Shown here: positions 43,963 through 56,807 of the stretch, piece after piece
Layout of the letters: every line of letters begins with the position of its first letter
How positions within the stretch are numbered: the stretch's first letter is position 1
Origin: Arthrobotrys musiformis
Taxonomy: Eukaryota; Ascomycota; Orbiliomycetes; Orbiliales; Orbiliaceae
Direction of reading: 5' to 3'
Length of the DNA: 64,000 nucleotides
Assembly: GCA_036971715.1 (NCBI GenBank)
Contig: JAVHJL010000006.1
Span: 2,232,001 to 2,296,000, forward strand
Translations under genes and position numbers: made by a program
The notes under the pieces: generated by a model
Database searches by the model: none
What the model saw: only the letters and a program-made list of their open reading frames with translations
Told to the model about the DNA's origin: nothing

Positions 43963-46900
43963 TTAGTCCAAAGTCGTCTTCTCCACAGTTCCTGATTGCC
44001 CCCCATCTCGATCTCGTCCTGATGCAGCTAATCTGGTGGAATCTGGGACTTGAGATGTGATATTGATATTAGCATCTACAAGGCCCACCCCAGGTCCACT
44101 CTGTTCTTCAGCTCTCACCCCCTCGACGCCAGCTTCCGCCCGGGTGTTTGTGGTCGTCGTCTGTAATTTAAAGCTGGAACCGCCGTCCCACCCCAGCCAA
44201 CCTTTCGCATGTGGGCCTCTCCCCAATGCGACCAACAACCCCAGCATCGTAATTCCCACACTCGCACTTCCACTCGCTAGCCAGCCTCCGACGGCGTAGG
44301 TCTTCGCCCCGACACCAGTCCCCATAACCTGTATCAAATGTGACCAAGAAGCAAGATCAGCCAGGTAACTATAACTTTGGATCAATAAAACTCAAAAAAA
44401 CGTTTAAACTTTCGGCGTAGCTTTCCGCCCTCGCTTCCAACTTCAAGGGTACGAAAAGGAAAAAAAAAGCACATCTGCATGTTTAGCGAAATAGCGGCTG
44501 ACTGATGGCCAAAGGGGGATTTCCCATTCGCGACGGTGCCCACAGACGCCTTTTTTTTTTTTTTTTTTTTTTTTTGACGTCGAGGCTATGTGCCTCTAGC
44601 TCTTCGGGGGTGTTTGCCTAAGCTAAGGCCTTTTAATGGTCTGCATACGAAGAGCATCGATGACCCATGAACCCAGAAGCAGGAACAATATTTTCCTACG
44701 GATGCAACCATGGACCAATGCACATGTCCACGCAAGACCAATCCATCGGGTTCTATAACCAAATATTTGGCAAAAAAAAGCAGTGGCAGGTTATGTATGC
44801 GGGTCCGCCAACAATACATAATAACTAATAAAAAAAACGTGGCTTGCTCCAAGCACAGATGCATATATCGAATCAAAATCAAAATGAAATAAAACCAAAA
44901 TTTACTAACCTGTCCAATGAACACCGACAGCATATACACGCTATTAATCCTATTCCTCGAATTCGCATCTAATTGGTATATACCCGCTCTATTCGCTACC
45001 TGCGCGGTGGAAATCCCAAGATCGATAAACCAAGCTTGTAAAATCGGTGCCGCAACGCTAGCTTTTCCCGCATAGGTTCCTATAACCTGGCCTATCAGGA
45101 CGGTAACCGTGCCCAGGAGTACCGAAAGCTGTGGATGAAACCGATCGATTACGTATCTAGCGGTCCAGGGGGTTACCAAGATCGCCGCGATGCCGATTAA
45201 CCCGAACAATCCGATGACGCTGCTGGAAAACTCGTACGGTTGGGAAGCTAGCAAGAATGTTAAAGTAGTCCAGTAAAGCATAAACGTAGCTGCTAGGAAG
45301 CCCCCGTTGAGCGATGCCTGAACCAGAGGAGGGTACTTGAATACTAGCTTGAGCATTGATAGCAACATGCTAAGATAGTTCAACCCAACGTTCTTGGGAG
45401 GGTAGTCTGGCATGAACAGCCATAGCAAGCTGAAAATTAGTAATTGAACGCCGAATCCTAGCCAATATACCCCTCGCCACGAAGAGTATTGAGTAATGAC
45501 TCCCGAGAGCACTCGGGCCAGTAGAAGGCCAAGTTGCAACCCAGAAGACACAATCGCGATAGATGCCGCTTTCCGATTCGCTGGTGCAAGGCTTAAACCC
45601 GAATGAAACATCTCGTTAGTCTTTTTTTGTCAAAGTATAATAATAATAATCAAAATCCATGTCCACCTAAGCGATCCTTTAGTTGGTTTTCGGGAGGGTC
45701 GGCCGGGGGCCTAGATCTCAGGGTACCCTTAATAGAGCTTTTGGATCGATATGTTGAAATCGTCCGATCGAGAAAAGAGAGAGGGAAACACTTGACAACC
45801 TCAACGTTTCGTCCAAACAATGGCGTGATAATCAGACCACCCACCGAAATTCCTCCCTCCTCACCTCGCCATAGTGTACTCCGAGTATGCAATATACCTA
45901 AAAAATCATATCACAGCGAGGCGTTGAAGTTTCGGTGCGCCACGCATCAGATATCGACACGTTAAGTATGTGCAAGCTGTGCGCATGGCGCCCCGTTCAG
46001 CCCCAAGCCTATCTCCGCGAGTAATGTAGCATTCTAAACCCTACATGCCGAGAAAATTACAATGTAAGGAGCCCACGCGGTATCCTTTACAGCTGAAGTG
46101 TATCAGATCGAACAAGGTACCCCTTGCATTAACTGCATCCCGATATCTATGGAATCTGCAAACGGACGGCACAAGGGAAGGGAGAGAAAGAAAAGAAAAG
46201 GCCAAGTCGGTATCGAAACACATATCGAAAACATCAAATAACCAACGATAAGGAAATTCGGTATTTAAAATCGGGTACGTACTCTCCAACTAGCGGCAGC
46301 ATTAACTGCGGTGTTACAGTCGTCAAACCGACCATGTAACTCAATGCGGCGAATACACTAAAGCTCTTCGTTAAAGTGCAGCCGAGCCACATCAAAGTTG
46401 TAAAGAGGATTAACCCTAATGTCAAGGCTCGCCGTCTAAATAAGTCCCCGAGTGGTGTGATAAAGAAGAGACCGGAAGCGTAGCCAGCTTGCATGACATT
46501 AGGGATAATAGAGACCCGTTCGTAGGTTACATTGAAGTCTTTGGCCAGGATATCCAGAATTGGATGATTATAGTAGAGGTTCGCGACGGTGAAGGCTAGT
46601 TTCTATCGTTAGTAAGTCCGAACCAGTTTAGACCAGTACATGGGTACTGTTCCCATGAGTTTTGGTTGTGGAATGCATCGAATGTGGCCACGGTGACACC
46701 AAACCACCTGGCGAATAATATCATGAAACCTCAAGCTCGCAGCACCCTAGAATTCTAGAACACCAATAACCGCAAAAAGGAGATAGCAAAACTCACTTGC
46801 CGCAAATGCAAATAGCAAATTCAATGCCAAGTTAAACTTAAATTCCCTTTCCGGATCATACCGACATCGCTTTGGTACATAGTTAATAACTCCCAACACC

Positions 46901-47043
46901 TTGTCTCTGACAGTCCTCCTTTCCTGCGTTGACCCTGTTGTATTTTCTGCCGATAGCTCTGCGCCGCTACCCGAGGTAGATTTCGAATCGATATCTGTTA
47001 CCCCTACAGCTCTCTTCTCAATGTCGCCACTGCTATCTATCAT
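43963..47043 (-). CDS. MFS transporter (DHA1-type efflux permease-like)
   Basis: Four exons are inferred: 47043-46797, 46595-46283, 45591-44910 and 44328-43963, giving 535 aa. The introns, 201, 691 and 581 nt, are far longer than others in the window. Splice joins recreate conserved MFS text: LLFAFAA-TFTVANLYYNHPILDILAKDF, LPLVG-DLAPANRKAASIAIVSSGLQLG, and SVFIGQ-VMGTGVGAKTYAVGGW. Motif A appears as GDLFRRR between TM2 and TM3. The N-terminal 80 residues and the last 80 are hydrophilic and cytoplasmic. The family resembles bacterial-like multidrug or sugar efflux permeases that are widespread in fungi. Substrate is unknown. Because the introns are so long, an unrecognised small exon within them cannot be excluded, but the joined protein is continuous and complete. 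Confidence 0.82.
44551..44575 (+). repeat. T25 homopolymer inside an MFS intron
   Basis: Twenty-five T residues inside the 581-nt third intron; on the coding strand it is A25. Together with the similar tracts at 41.6 and 43.2 kb it suggests either shared slippage-prone DNA or poly(A) tails of insertions. Confidence 0.8.
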
Positions 47044-48665
47044 GATTGGAGAAATCTCATAAATGAGTGATAAAAGAGGACCAATTGTATTAAATCTACT
47101 TGCATAGAGTGAAGTGGCAGACAAATAAAAATGAAATAAAATGTTTAAGAGGTTCGTTTATACATGTATGCACGTATGTACAACGAGCAACTGACAACAG
47201 GAAGAACTCGTATTTTTTTTTTTTGATTTATAACGTTTATCAGGGGATTTAGCTCTAAAATCCGTCCGCAAAAACTGTACAGGGAGTTGGGAAAAAAATT
47301 CGCCATAGTGGGTCCGGGTGAGTTCCACGAATCAGAGTCGTAGACTGTGAAGCTTGCGAGATAGTGATAATAGTCTCAAAGCTCGTACGTAATGTTGGCC
47401 ATCCGGCTAAGGGTTTTTTTTAGATGTGCCGAATAATCTATCGAATGTCACCTACCCGACCTAGAATAGCGAAATAGATTCAATAGCGGAATCGAGGAGA
47501 TTCTCATATATGTTGCGTACGGACTCGAGTCGCGAGTTTTGTTGTGCAAAATCATGCATGTCATGCCGTTTTCTAGACCTATAGTATGAGGCTCCGAAAT
47601 TCGAAAGTCGCGATCGAAATAAAAACTTCAAGCATCTCGGCCCAGTCCGAAGCTCGAAGAAGCTAATCTAAGTTCACCGGCCATGGCCCGCCACAGCTCC
47701 ACAAACCCTCGGACGAGGCCGGGCTTCCTACAAGTCACAAATATCGAACAACTAAAAAATCTACGAAGCCTCGACCAAAAAATAACCTTTGGGTAGAAGT
47801 AGATAGTTCCATTTTAACTCGCTATAATATCGATCTCGCCGCCTCGCTCCCAAAGGATATGTAACCCGCGAAACATTAAAAAACACAAAGCTAAAGCGCC
47901 TTGCAACGGAGAAATAACGGCGATACGCAAATATTGAAAATGCATAAGAAATAACTACTAAACATAACAGTAAGTACTTCAAGTCGTTAAGCTAGATAAA
48001 AAAAAGCCCCTCCATGGATTCAGCAACTGACGTGACCCCGCCCATCACACCAAAGGAAAATAAGAAAGAACTCCAAAGCCAAGATCAACGTAAATACAAG
48101 TTTTCCACCATGAGGATTTTGCGCAAAATATCGAGAAATATGTAAGGGTCAAAATAGGAAATTTGTCAAGAGAAGAGAAGGGGTATTAAAAAAAAGAGTC
48201 GTAACCCATTGAGGGTGATAAGAAGAGAAGAAAAGAAAGGAATTCTTTTGGGCACATCGTGATCAAAGGAAATTCGTCAACCCAATGCACATCAGCGCCA
48301 GAGGGATCATGAAGTCTCAAAGTTCAAACTTCGTAGAGAATCTTTCAAAGCAGGGTAGAATCGAACAACGAAACCAAACACTTGCAAAGGGTCGTGAGTT
48401 TCATAAGAGGGAATAATAAATAAAGAATATTTTTTGTCGCGAGGTTTTGGGAATATTTTCAAGAAAGAAAGAAAGTTAGGAGGATATCGAATCGATGGAT
48501 AAAGAAACTTTTTGCTCTTTTGCTAGAGCGAGGAGAATCGTGCTAGTTTTGGGGTCATGTCGTAATCGTCGTTAGGTCGTAAATTTATTAAATAGTATAG
48601 GAAAAAGATATGCATGAAGAGCATGTTATGGTAGGGGCAGATGGGAAAATGTTAAGCGTAAACGC
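47044..48665. other. Intergenic spacer
   Basis: About 1.6 kb upstream of the MFS gene and downstream of the Fungal_N gene. A CRE-like TGACGTGA occurs at 48,028-48,035. The rest is AT-rich, with purine-rich GAAAGAAAG patches around 48,170-48,480. No coding exon was recognised. Confidence 0.55.
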
Positions 48666-50927
48666 TTAAGAATCTGCGATCTCAGATTTGATAGACTGGC
48701 GAAGATCGATCTTGAAGACTCTCTCGAAGTCCTTTGCATCTACAAGACGAAACCAAGTTAGCAATGTTATCAAGATGTAATACTCGGGTGGGCATGTCGT
48801 ACCTTCGCGTCCACTGAAGAGCAGTTCCCAATTACGGTAGGCCCTGGTAGCCCAGGTTTCCGAGAAAGAAACCAAGTGAATAGAAGAAAGCTGCACGCGA
48901 GCGCCTTGACGTGTGAGCCACCCCTTCTGGAAGATATGTGGTGAAACAAAGGCGGTCCAGACAGGAAGCTGATTGTAGTCTCCATCTTTTACAAAGGCAG
49001 CGAGTCTCACTGCTCCAGTACCCTCGTCACGGAAGACACGCAGGTAGTGCTCCCCACCCTCATCATCACTAATAAGACTGTTGTATCACGACATACATTA
49101 GCATTAGACATCTTAGGCTTATGAGGGAGGAAGGGGGGGTATGAGGAGTATGAAAGAGGGGTAATAGTACATACCCACTGAAGATGATGAACTCCTCGTC
49201 CATATCCATCTCATGGTCAAGGTCCGGAGGGTTCCGGCCGAGTTGACGAAGGACCAAGAAGGTCATGTAGAACACCACAAGATCTGCAAGCACGAACACG
49301 TATATCAGCATCTCGCATTCTCCAAATGCAAGTATGACCTGCACCAACATGCATGAAAGGGGGGGTACGGGATTGTGTTTCAAAACACCAAATTAGATCA
49401 ATGACAGATAACGTACCTTCAATGTTACCGAACGACAGAGTCGCCCACTTCGAATTCTTGAAACGAAGATGCACCAGCGAGCCTTCCCGCCAGATGGTGA
49501 GCCACCCCATATCCATTGCTGAATGGTAGCGCTCGTTGCTGGTACGTCGACCAACCTGGCAGACAATGCGAGTCTTCTGCGTCTTTTTGCAGCGCCAGAA
49601 TCGGACGAGAAAATCCGAAGCGAATTTCCTACGGACACGTCAATATGCATCTAGGGCACCAAATGGGGGAGGGGAGGCTAACATTCTAATGAGCTCTTCC
49701 TCGGACTCTTTGCGGAGGACCTCCATTGGGCGACCGAAACAATGAGAGCCTTTGTTAGACCTAGATAATGGCATTAGCTATGTTCATAATTGCAAGAGCC
49801 GGAAAAGATAGGACATACTCAGTATCCAAGAACTTGGTCTCCCCGAGCATGCCCTCAAAGACCTTAGAAGCCCAATGCTCAGACCTTTGACGACGATCGG
49901 GGAACGTTTCCTCTCCAACAAGAACATTCAAGTTCAATTTGTGAATATTGGGCTGAGACTTTCTCCTTGTGTATGGCCTGTGAACGGGAACAAGAGCATC
50001 CATTCGACTGGCTGGCCCATATCTATAACGATGATCTGAAGCCTGTGAAGAATTCGAACCCTCACCATCCTCATTGTTCGGGTCGATATACTGAACAAAC
50101 TCCGTATTCCTCAACGGCTGATACGCCGTCTTCGGTCGGGGAGGAAGAGTATCCATAAAGTGAGGATTAGGAGTCTGCATTCTCGTGAATCGCGCGAATC
50201 CACGATCAAAATACCCTCCTTGATCATTATTCATAAACCCTCCGTCGTGCATCCTCCCAGAGAAAGAATTCGATCGGTCGCGTCGTGAAATTGGAGAGAC
50301 AGAACTAACTCCAGAGTACCCTGACCACCCAGAAACTCCAGAATGGGGTGAAGTCGGGGAACGATAGCTAACTGGTGATAAAGATCTGTAATCAGGTGGA
50401 GACTCTGGCACTCCAGCGTAGTCCTCGAAGCTAAGCCTTCGTTCAAAGTCTTCATATAGGGGACTAGTAGCCTGTCCACCTGCACTGTGGGCATCTGCAT
50501 GCAAGGAGGCCAGCAATAGCGACATGCCCTCCTTATGCGACTCCAGTCGGGTAATCAACGCTGTCTCTTGCTCCTTCAGCATCCACGCGACTTGCTTGAT
50601 GCTGCTCCGCTGCATTACACCTTTGGTAGAGCATGCAATTTCCAATTCCTGCACTATCATTTCAACCTCTCTCAGAACCCCGGTAGCATCGCGAAGGATC
50701 GCACCGAGCTGACCGTTGAGCTCCCCAGAGAGGACCTTAAGTCCATAATTCCTTGTCGCAGATTCGAAATGATGCATCACAGAGCATAGTCCGTAGAGGC
50801 CGCTGACAATTCCAGTCAACTCTGAAGTTGCCTCGGGGACCTGCCCAGCAAATTTCGACAAAGCCTGACCCACGAAAACCGCATTAGAGCGGACAGTGGA
50901 AATAGTGATTAACGGTGATGAAGCCAT
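48666..50927 (-). CDS. Fungal_N (STAND N-terminal-like) domain protein
   Basis: Six exons are inferred: 50927-49819, 49760-49683, 49628-49417, 49283-49175, 49077-48803 and 48739-48666, giving 618 aa. Introns are 54-133 nt. The ATG at 50927 is the first that precedes the conserved domain. Residues about 5-170 form a helical domain of the Fungal_N type: VFVGQALSKFAGQVPEATSELTGIVSGLYGL, then LGAILRDATGVLREVEMIVQEL, and an amphipathic ITRLESHKEGMSLLLASL. In STAND proteins this domain precedes an NTPase; here there is none. A Ser/Pro/Tyr-rich disordered middle (about 180-330) leads to a C-terminal beta-rich half containing two repeated-looking segments with FLVRFWRCK, WLTIWREGSLVHLRF, and EHYLRVFRDEGTGAVRLAAF. 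That half may be PH-like, but I do not recognise it. A signalling adaptor role is speculation. Confidence 0.82.
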
Positions 50928-53900
50928 CTTGGCTAGACGCGGACGTCTTGAGGTCGAAACCTCAAGACCAGTATTTTGGCTATTCAATTTTGTTGTTTGA
51001 CAAAAATCCCACACTCCAAAAGCGCAACCACCTGTCGTTCCGCCAAAGTCGGTATCTGAAGCTTGGTGTATATTGTTCTTATTGTTTCTGAACGAGAAAG
51101 GCCCTGCCGAAAGAGAAGAGGGTGGTCGACTCGAATGTTTTCTTGGGGCTAGTCAGAAATAAATATATAGTGGAATGATATTTCCTTTGATGTTCTCGAA
51201 GAATGGAACCGAAAGGTGTGATATAATATGAAGACTGAGAAAAGATGTATGTCGGTGAACCGGTTCACAAACCCTGCTGACACTATTTCTCTTCCCCCTT
51301 CCTATCCAGATAATATAAAGACCCTCCCTCTCGAATCGACAAGCTTCTCGAGGTAATATTAAGAGGAAGAAGAGAAAATAAGAGCGAGCCCTAAGAGGGG
51401 AAAGTCGAAAGTGGGGTTTGGCCACTTAACCATGCAGGCTATCTTTTTTCTTGTCGGTCCTCTGCTGCAATAGCACGTCGACGACCAGGAAGCTCTGTCG
51501 ACTAATTCTCGCTCGCCTACCAATACTAAAGCCGCCAGCGCACCTCCACAAGCAGAGTAGCAGCAGATGTCAAGAAAACACACGCATACAGGACGCAGCA
51601 AAAGCCTAAAGGATACGGATCGATATAATCGCCGGTGCAGTGCAGCCAGTTGAAAAAAATAAACTCAAGATCGCAATTGGTTTGATCGCAGCAAAAGTCC
51701 AAAGATCAAAAAATAAAAATAAAGGAGAGTGAATTGTTCAACAGGGAGCAAACCAATCGAAGCAGAAGGGTGGTGGGATAACAGTTAACAATTGACAATA
51801 CAGTATGGTCCGAAACTTCCGTTACTCTGTGGGAAAACAGGCCTTCTCATCACACCAGGACCACCCACTGCACCGTACTCCGAAATGTTGGCGATGTTTT
51901 TGCACTAATGGCCCTCTCCTTGCCAGGGCAAAAAAAATTCTCCTGGGCCTGGTCGTTTTTGCGCTCTGCATACAACTTATTTAATGCTAACAGTCAGCAA
52001 TTTTATTTTGTTCCCCAGTTAATTACAACATTCTTTTTTTTTTCTATTTCTTTGCCTTCCACAGACCAAATGTTTGTGTATCAAAAGACCCAATCTCGCC
52101 CAATAAAAGCCGCTGCGGATGAATCCTGATATGCGGTGACAGAGAGGAGGAGGAGATAACACCATGGGAGCAGTATACTAACGAGACTAGCATCCCTCCC
52201 TCTTCTCCCAAAAGAGGGTCCCCGATTGCAAAGCTCGCAGCTCACAAGGCCCCCTCGTATGGTCATTTGCCAACAAAGCTCTACCCAAACGACTGCTGCA
52301 CAGTCCAGGTTTTTGCATGATGCGGAATGGAATTGGCTCCAAACTTGGAACTCATGTCCTTTTCTTGCCTAAGGTTTTTAATGGAAGAAGAAAAAAGCAT
52401 GTGGTGTGTGTGGAGGGGAGTTCCCCAGCTCGAAAGACGATAGGGCAAAGCGCGTGTCAACTAGCGAGCTATCAAGTGGACGCTGCATATGGAATGAGAG
52501 ACAGGTGTGGGATTTGCGATGCAAGATGCTCCCATTGACACGCTATCGTCACGAAACTGCTTTTTGGCGTTGACATGAGGTCTTCTAGGCCTTCAGCTCG
52601 TGTACTATGTACCGAGGAAGGAAGCTTGGAACTCTTCTCTCTCAGCACCTCAATGGCACAGCACTTAGCCCGCAAGCCTCCTAACAAGCACCTCATATAA
52701 CTTCAAGCAGCAATTGACTCTGAATTAATAGCTCAAATAGAAAATAAAAAAATAAAATGAATTTCAGAGTTTCAAAATGTTCGACCCCCCAAAATCTCAT
52801 AAACTCCACAGCAGGCCACTGATGATACCTACCCCAAAAGAAGCCGTATACAGCACCCCTCCCACATCTAAATTTTCGATCTATTGCATGAAAAAAGAGA
52901 GACTCGACTCGGAAATCAAAGAAAGCCTCTTAACCTTTCCCCACTCTCCAACATTCGGTTTCCCCCCATTCCAAACTCGTACATACACACAGGTACCGCC
53001 GGCCAATTGGCGACAGGTAAAAAGAACCCAAACCCCCAGCCTGCACAGCCCTAAAATAGAGCTCTCTTACCGACCGATACCTGTCCAGGCTAATATCAAG
53101 CTTGGGGGGGCTTGATCCAATTGACCTTTCCCTGGTCCTCCGAGCTTATGCTTTGCCTTGCTTTGCTTTTACACAAACTCCACCGCACAGCATGAAATTC
53201 CATTGGAATGTTGATGAAAAAGTTTACTAAACTCTCCCCTCCGATATTACTCGTTTACCTTCGGCGAATTTTCGGCTATCCAGGCGACCTCATTGGGGAA
53301 AGATACGAGAACGAAGCTAGAATAAAATAACTAAAACAACTGCTCATCGCAAGATACCATCTTACCGACACGTACCGAGTTTGCAAAAGAACGTAAGACA
53401 TTGATACCTGCAGCTCGAACTCTACATGAGAGTGTCCAAATAAGGCAATAGGCCGAACAAACACCACCCCAAAGTAGACTTTTCCAACATTCGAACAACA
53501 CAATTCGGTTGACAGATCCCTGTCGACAGCTGTTTCAAATAGATTACTTTCCCATTCCTTCGATTGCAATTGCATCCAGCTGAACAAAAAAGAGTTCACG
53601 GTGTGTATGATGCCTTCTGCTATCCCTTGCTTCCCATTCCCTATCTGCGAAGCACAGACGGAATAACAGACAAGTGATCGATGATATAATAACCACATCC
53701 CAAGAGAAAAAATGCATACTCGAATCGATCGTGTGATCCAAAAAAACGGAATCTGTAGGCATGTTTCAGCCTCTCTGAAAGACCCAAGATAACCTTCCAT
53801 TTCTATCCATCATGCACTACCAGTCTTTTTCCCAGCCTTGCGTAGTTCATGAGAAAGGAAATGTGGATTAGTCTCTTTGGATCGTCCGAAATGTTAAATT

Positions 53901-56046
53901 TAGTACATCCGCGTATCTTCCGACCATCTGGATTGGTAAACGGTGGCAAGGTTAAACAAAAAAAAACGCGGGAGAACGTGGAGTTCCGAAGTCCCGTCCA
54001 TTACATAAATACGAAAATCAACTCACAATAAAAGAACCACCACCAAAGACAGCAAGAAGACGCGAGGTTTGCTTTGTTAAAAAAAGACGGTTTTTTCGTA
54101 GATGGAGTGGGATATCAGAGACAAGCTATGCAGCTCGTTATCCCTCCCAAGACATTCGACCTTCCTTTTTTTGAACTCTGGGACTCGATGCTCATCGCGA
54201 GCTAGTTCGAGCTCGCTAGGTAGGTAGCTTGATTGTTTCGGAAAGCTGCTTCTGTATAACTGATATGTGTGATATATATGATATCAGAAATGTTACACCA
54301 CTAAACCTATATCCCAGCTTCAGGCTAGTTTAAGCACTGGATGGAAAGGATGCTAGATGGAGGATTAAGATCCCCCGTACGACCATACTAGGTCCTTAAA
54401 TTCGTGCTTCAATTACACCATATAACAAGATCGGGCCAAAATATATCACCATAACCTCCTGCAATCGTCCATACCCCATACCCTCTAGCCTACTCCAAAC
54501 TAGCTTCGTAGATACCACCGATCCCCATATCCGCCCTCGTATATCCCATTAAACCTTGGTCTGGATTACACCTTATCCAAGAAGATCCCCCGTCACATTA
54601 ATCTGCACGTCAAATGCAGCCTGAAAAAAACAGACCATACGAGCTCCTCTTTCATGTCGGTATACAATCTGATCACATTGGACATACACCTACGGGATCA
54701 CCGTCACACGGCCTTTCCCAGACCTAGCCACGGCCGGCGTCGGCAAGGGAAAAAAAAACCCTGTGGCCACAATGGTGCGGGCAAAAGCTTGCCTGCAGTA
54801 AGCCCTCACTTTACTGAACTATTATCCCACTGTGAAAGACGAGCTCTGGCCATCGACGCGTTTTCGACTGGGGTGGCCGTAGCCGTGGTTTATGTAAGTA
54901 CGTAAGTCGGTCAATTGGCTGACAAAGAACTTGATGTGACCCCTTGCAATGCCTGAATCGAATCGAGCGCAGGAAGTTTTATATGACAATCGACGATGTA
55001 TATCGTATAGTATATATACCCAGAGGGTACCTTGAATCACAAACGTTAACCTAAAGAATCCACCAATTATTATTACCAGCACACCGAACACAAATTCGAA
55101 CATATATGCATACCGACACATCTACCCCAGGATCAACCCGTCTCCAAATGCAAGCAATTCCCGAAACATAAAATTCGTCAAATCACAAAATTACAACCAA
55201 CTCCCTCTCGATCAAAGACAAACCGAAAGGCTTAGACAAGAAAAAAAAAAATCCAACCCAACCTTTTGTTACAACAAACCTTCGTTGCCTCGATCCTGCT
55301 CTTTCATCTTCCTTTATCTTTGCCCCGCAAATGCAGATGAAATTCCAACGGTGGCCTTCAGCCTACATATCATTCATCAAACATGAAGTATATGCTGTTG
55401 TAGTTTCATTTGCGTGCCAGGGTCTCCACACCCACCATTCGATTCGAACTGAAGATGTTGAAGACGTGCATACACGGCAAAGTCCAGATCGAAGCTAGGG
55501 GTAGGTCACCATCATACAAGCCAAAAAAACAAGCCTAGTCACGATTGCGAAAAGCGTCGGTCTCTGAAAACAGCTTCAAAGAACCCTAATCGCCCTCCCT
55601 CTTCCAAAAGAAGAGACAGAAAAAAAAGAAGGAAAGAAAAAATTTCCGGAATTTGAATTGATCCCCTTAGAAAGCAATGAATCCATAAAACCCGAACGAT
55701 ATCCCCATGCGTTAAAAAAAAAAATATAAAAAAAGGAGGAAAGAGACCACGAGACCGCATATAAAGGTACATGAAACGGAAAAGAGAAGTATCCCGAAGA
55801 AGGCTCAAAGCGTGAATTTCAGTTTTTTTTTTCAATCAAAAGTTGGGGATGGCATTAAAAGAGGCTTGGGTTTCTTGTGCGTTAAAAAGGTGAACAAGCC
55901 GCCCTCCATTAAATTCGGAAGCCTGCCTCCTCTTTCTTTTCCTTCATGACGGAAAAGGAAGAAAAAAAAGATGCCATAAGGTATGAAATTACAGATAGAA
56001 GCTCCCGCGGAAAAACCAAACAACAAAGAATCAGATTAATATTGAT
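50928..56046. other. 5.1-kb region without recognised genes
   Basis: The spacer runs from the Fungal_N gene start to the NHP6 end. ATG frames of 112 codons (52,777-53,115, +) and 175 codons (53,276-53,800, -) exist. They show no domain, targeting signal or splice partner, so they are not called. The composition is ordinary, with scattered A-runs (52,030, 53,960, 55,240, 55,710, 55,820) and no terminal repeats. It may hold a long leader, a non-coding RNA or rapidly evolving genes. Confidence 0.5.
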
Positions 56047-56807
56047 TTAGTCATCATCCTCATCATCCTCATCGGCACCACCGCCCTAGAATGGATAGTT
56101 AGTATCAATAACACAGAAGATGTATTTGATGCGAATTGGTTTAAGCATACCTGGTAGGCGATCTTCTCATCTTCGTAACGCTGCTTATCAGCCTTAGCCT
56201 TGTCCTCATAAGGCTTGCGCTGGGCAGTGGTGAGGGCCTTCCAGCGCTCACCCAAGACCTTGCCGACCTGGCCTATAACGGGGCAAGAAATAACCGGTTA
56301 GAAAATTCCGATGTGAAACGGAGTCGCTAGGGAACGTGACATTCCTGTGCGACAAGGAAATTGTATTTCTAGGATTTGTTTGGAACTTACCGAAAGCAAT
56401 ACCAGGGTTCTCAGCACGGACGTTCTCACGCTGCTCGTTGGCGAAGAACATGTACGCAGAGAGACCACGCTTTGGTGCGTTAGGGTCTAATAAACGGGTG
56501 ATTGTCAGCTGTCTGAAATGTCTGGGATTCAGGTGATTCGAGCAGAATACAACAAGGGAACGCGTTGCATTTTTGCATGCTTCCACATGCGAGACGATGC
56601 GATGGGATGCTGCAAGATCAAATCGGGAAACATCGCAAGATGGAAACAACAACCATACGCAATGTGAATTACAAAGAAAGAGGTACAAGATAATACATGA
56701 TAAAAAGCTGCAGATTGAACAAAAACAGAGAAAAAGATAAGCTTACCCTTCTTCTTCTTGCCAGTCCTGGTGGTGGTTTTGGACGAACGCTTGGTATCCT
56801 TTGGCAT
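56047..56807 (-). CDS. NHP6: HMG-box chromatin protein Nhp6
   Basis: This is a non-sequence-specific DNA-bending protein that assists FACT and transcription. Four exons are inferred: 56807-56747, 56486-56391, 56272-56151 and 56085-56047, giving 105 aa, a normal length. Introns are 260, 118 and 65 nt. A basic N-terminal tail (KRSSKTTTRTGKKKKG) is followed by one HMG box: DPNAPKRGLSAYMFFANEQRENVRAENPGIAFGQVGKVLGERWKALTTAQRKPYEDKAKADKQRYEDEKIAYQ. A short GGG-acidic tail (ADEDDEDDD) ends the protein. Such acidic tails are seen in filamentous fungal homologues and not in the yeast protein. The first intron is long for this window. The gene lies in the middle of a large gene-poor stretch and is divergent from the 59.7-kb gene. 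Confidence 0.93.

Noticed and set aside
45603..45965. 120-codon + strand frame inside the 691-nt MFS intron
   Set aside because: It is antisense to the intron, its translation has no recognisable motif, and the flanking exons splice cleanly across it.
52777..53115. 112-codon + strand ATG frame
   Set aside because: Pro/Lys/Ser-rich text without any domain; no supporting context.
53276..53800. 175-codon minus-strand ATG frame
   Set aside because: No recognisable motif or signal and an odd Cys/Tyr/Phe-rich composition; likely chance in a gene-free region.
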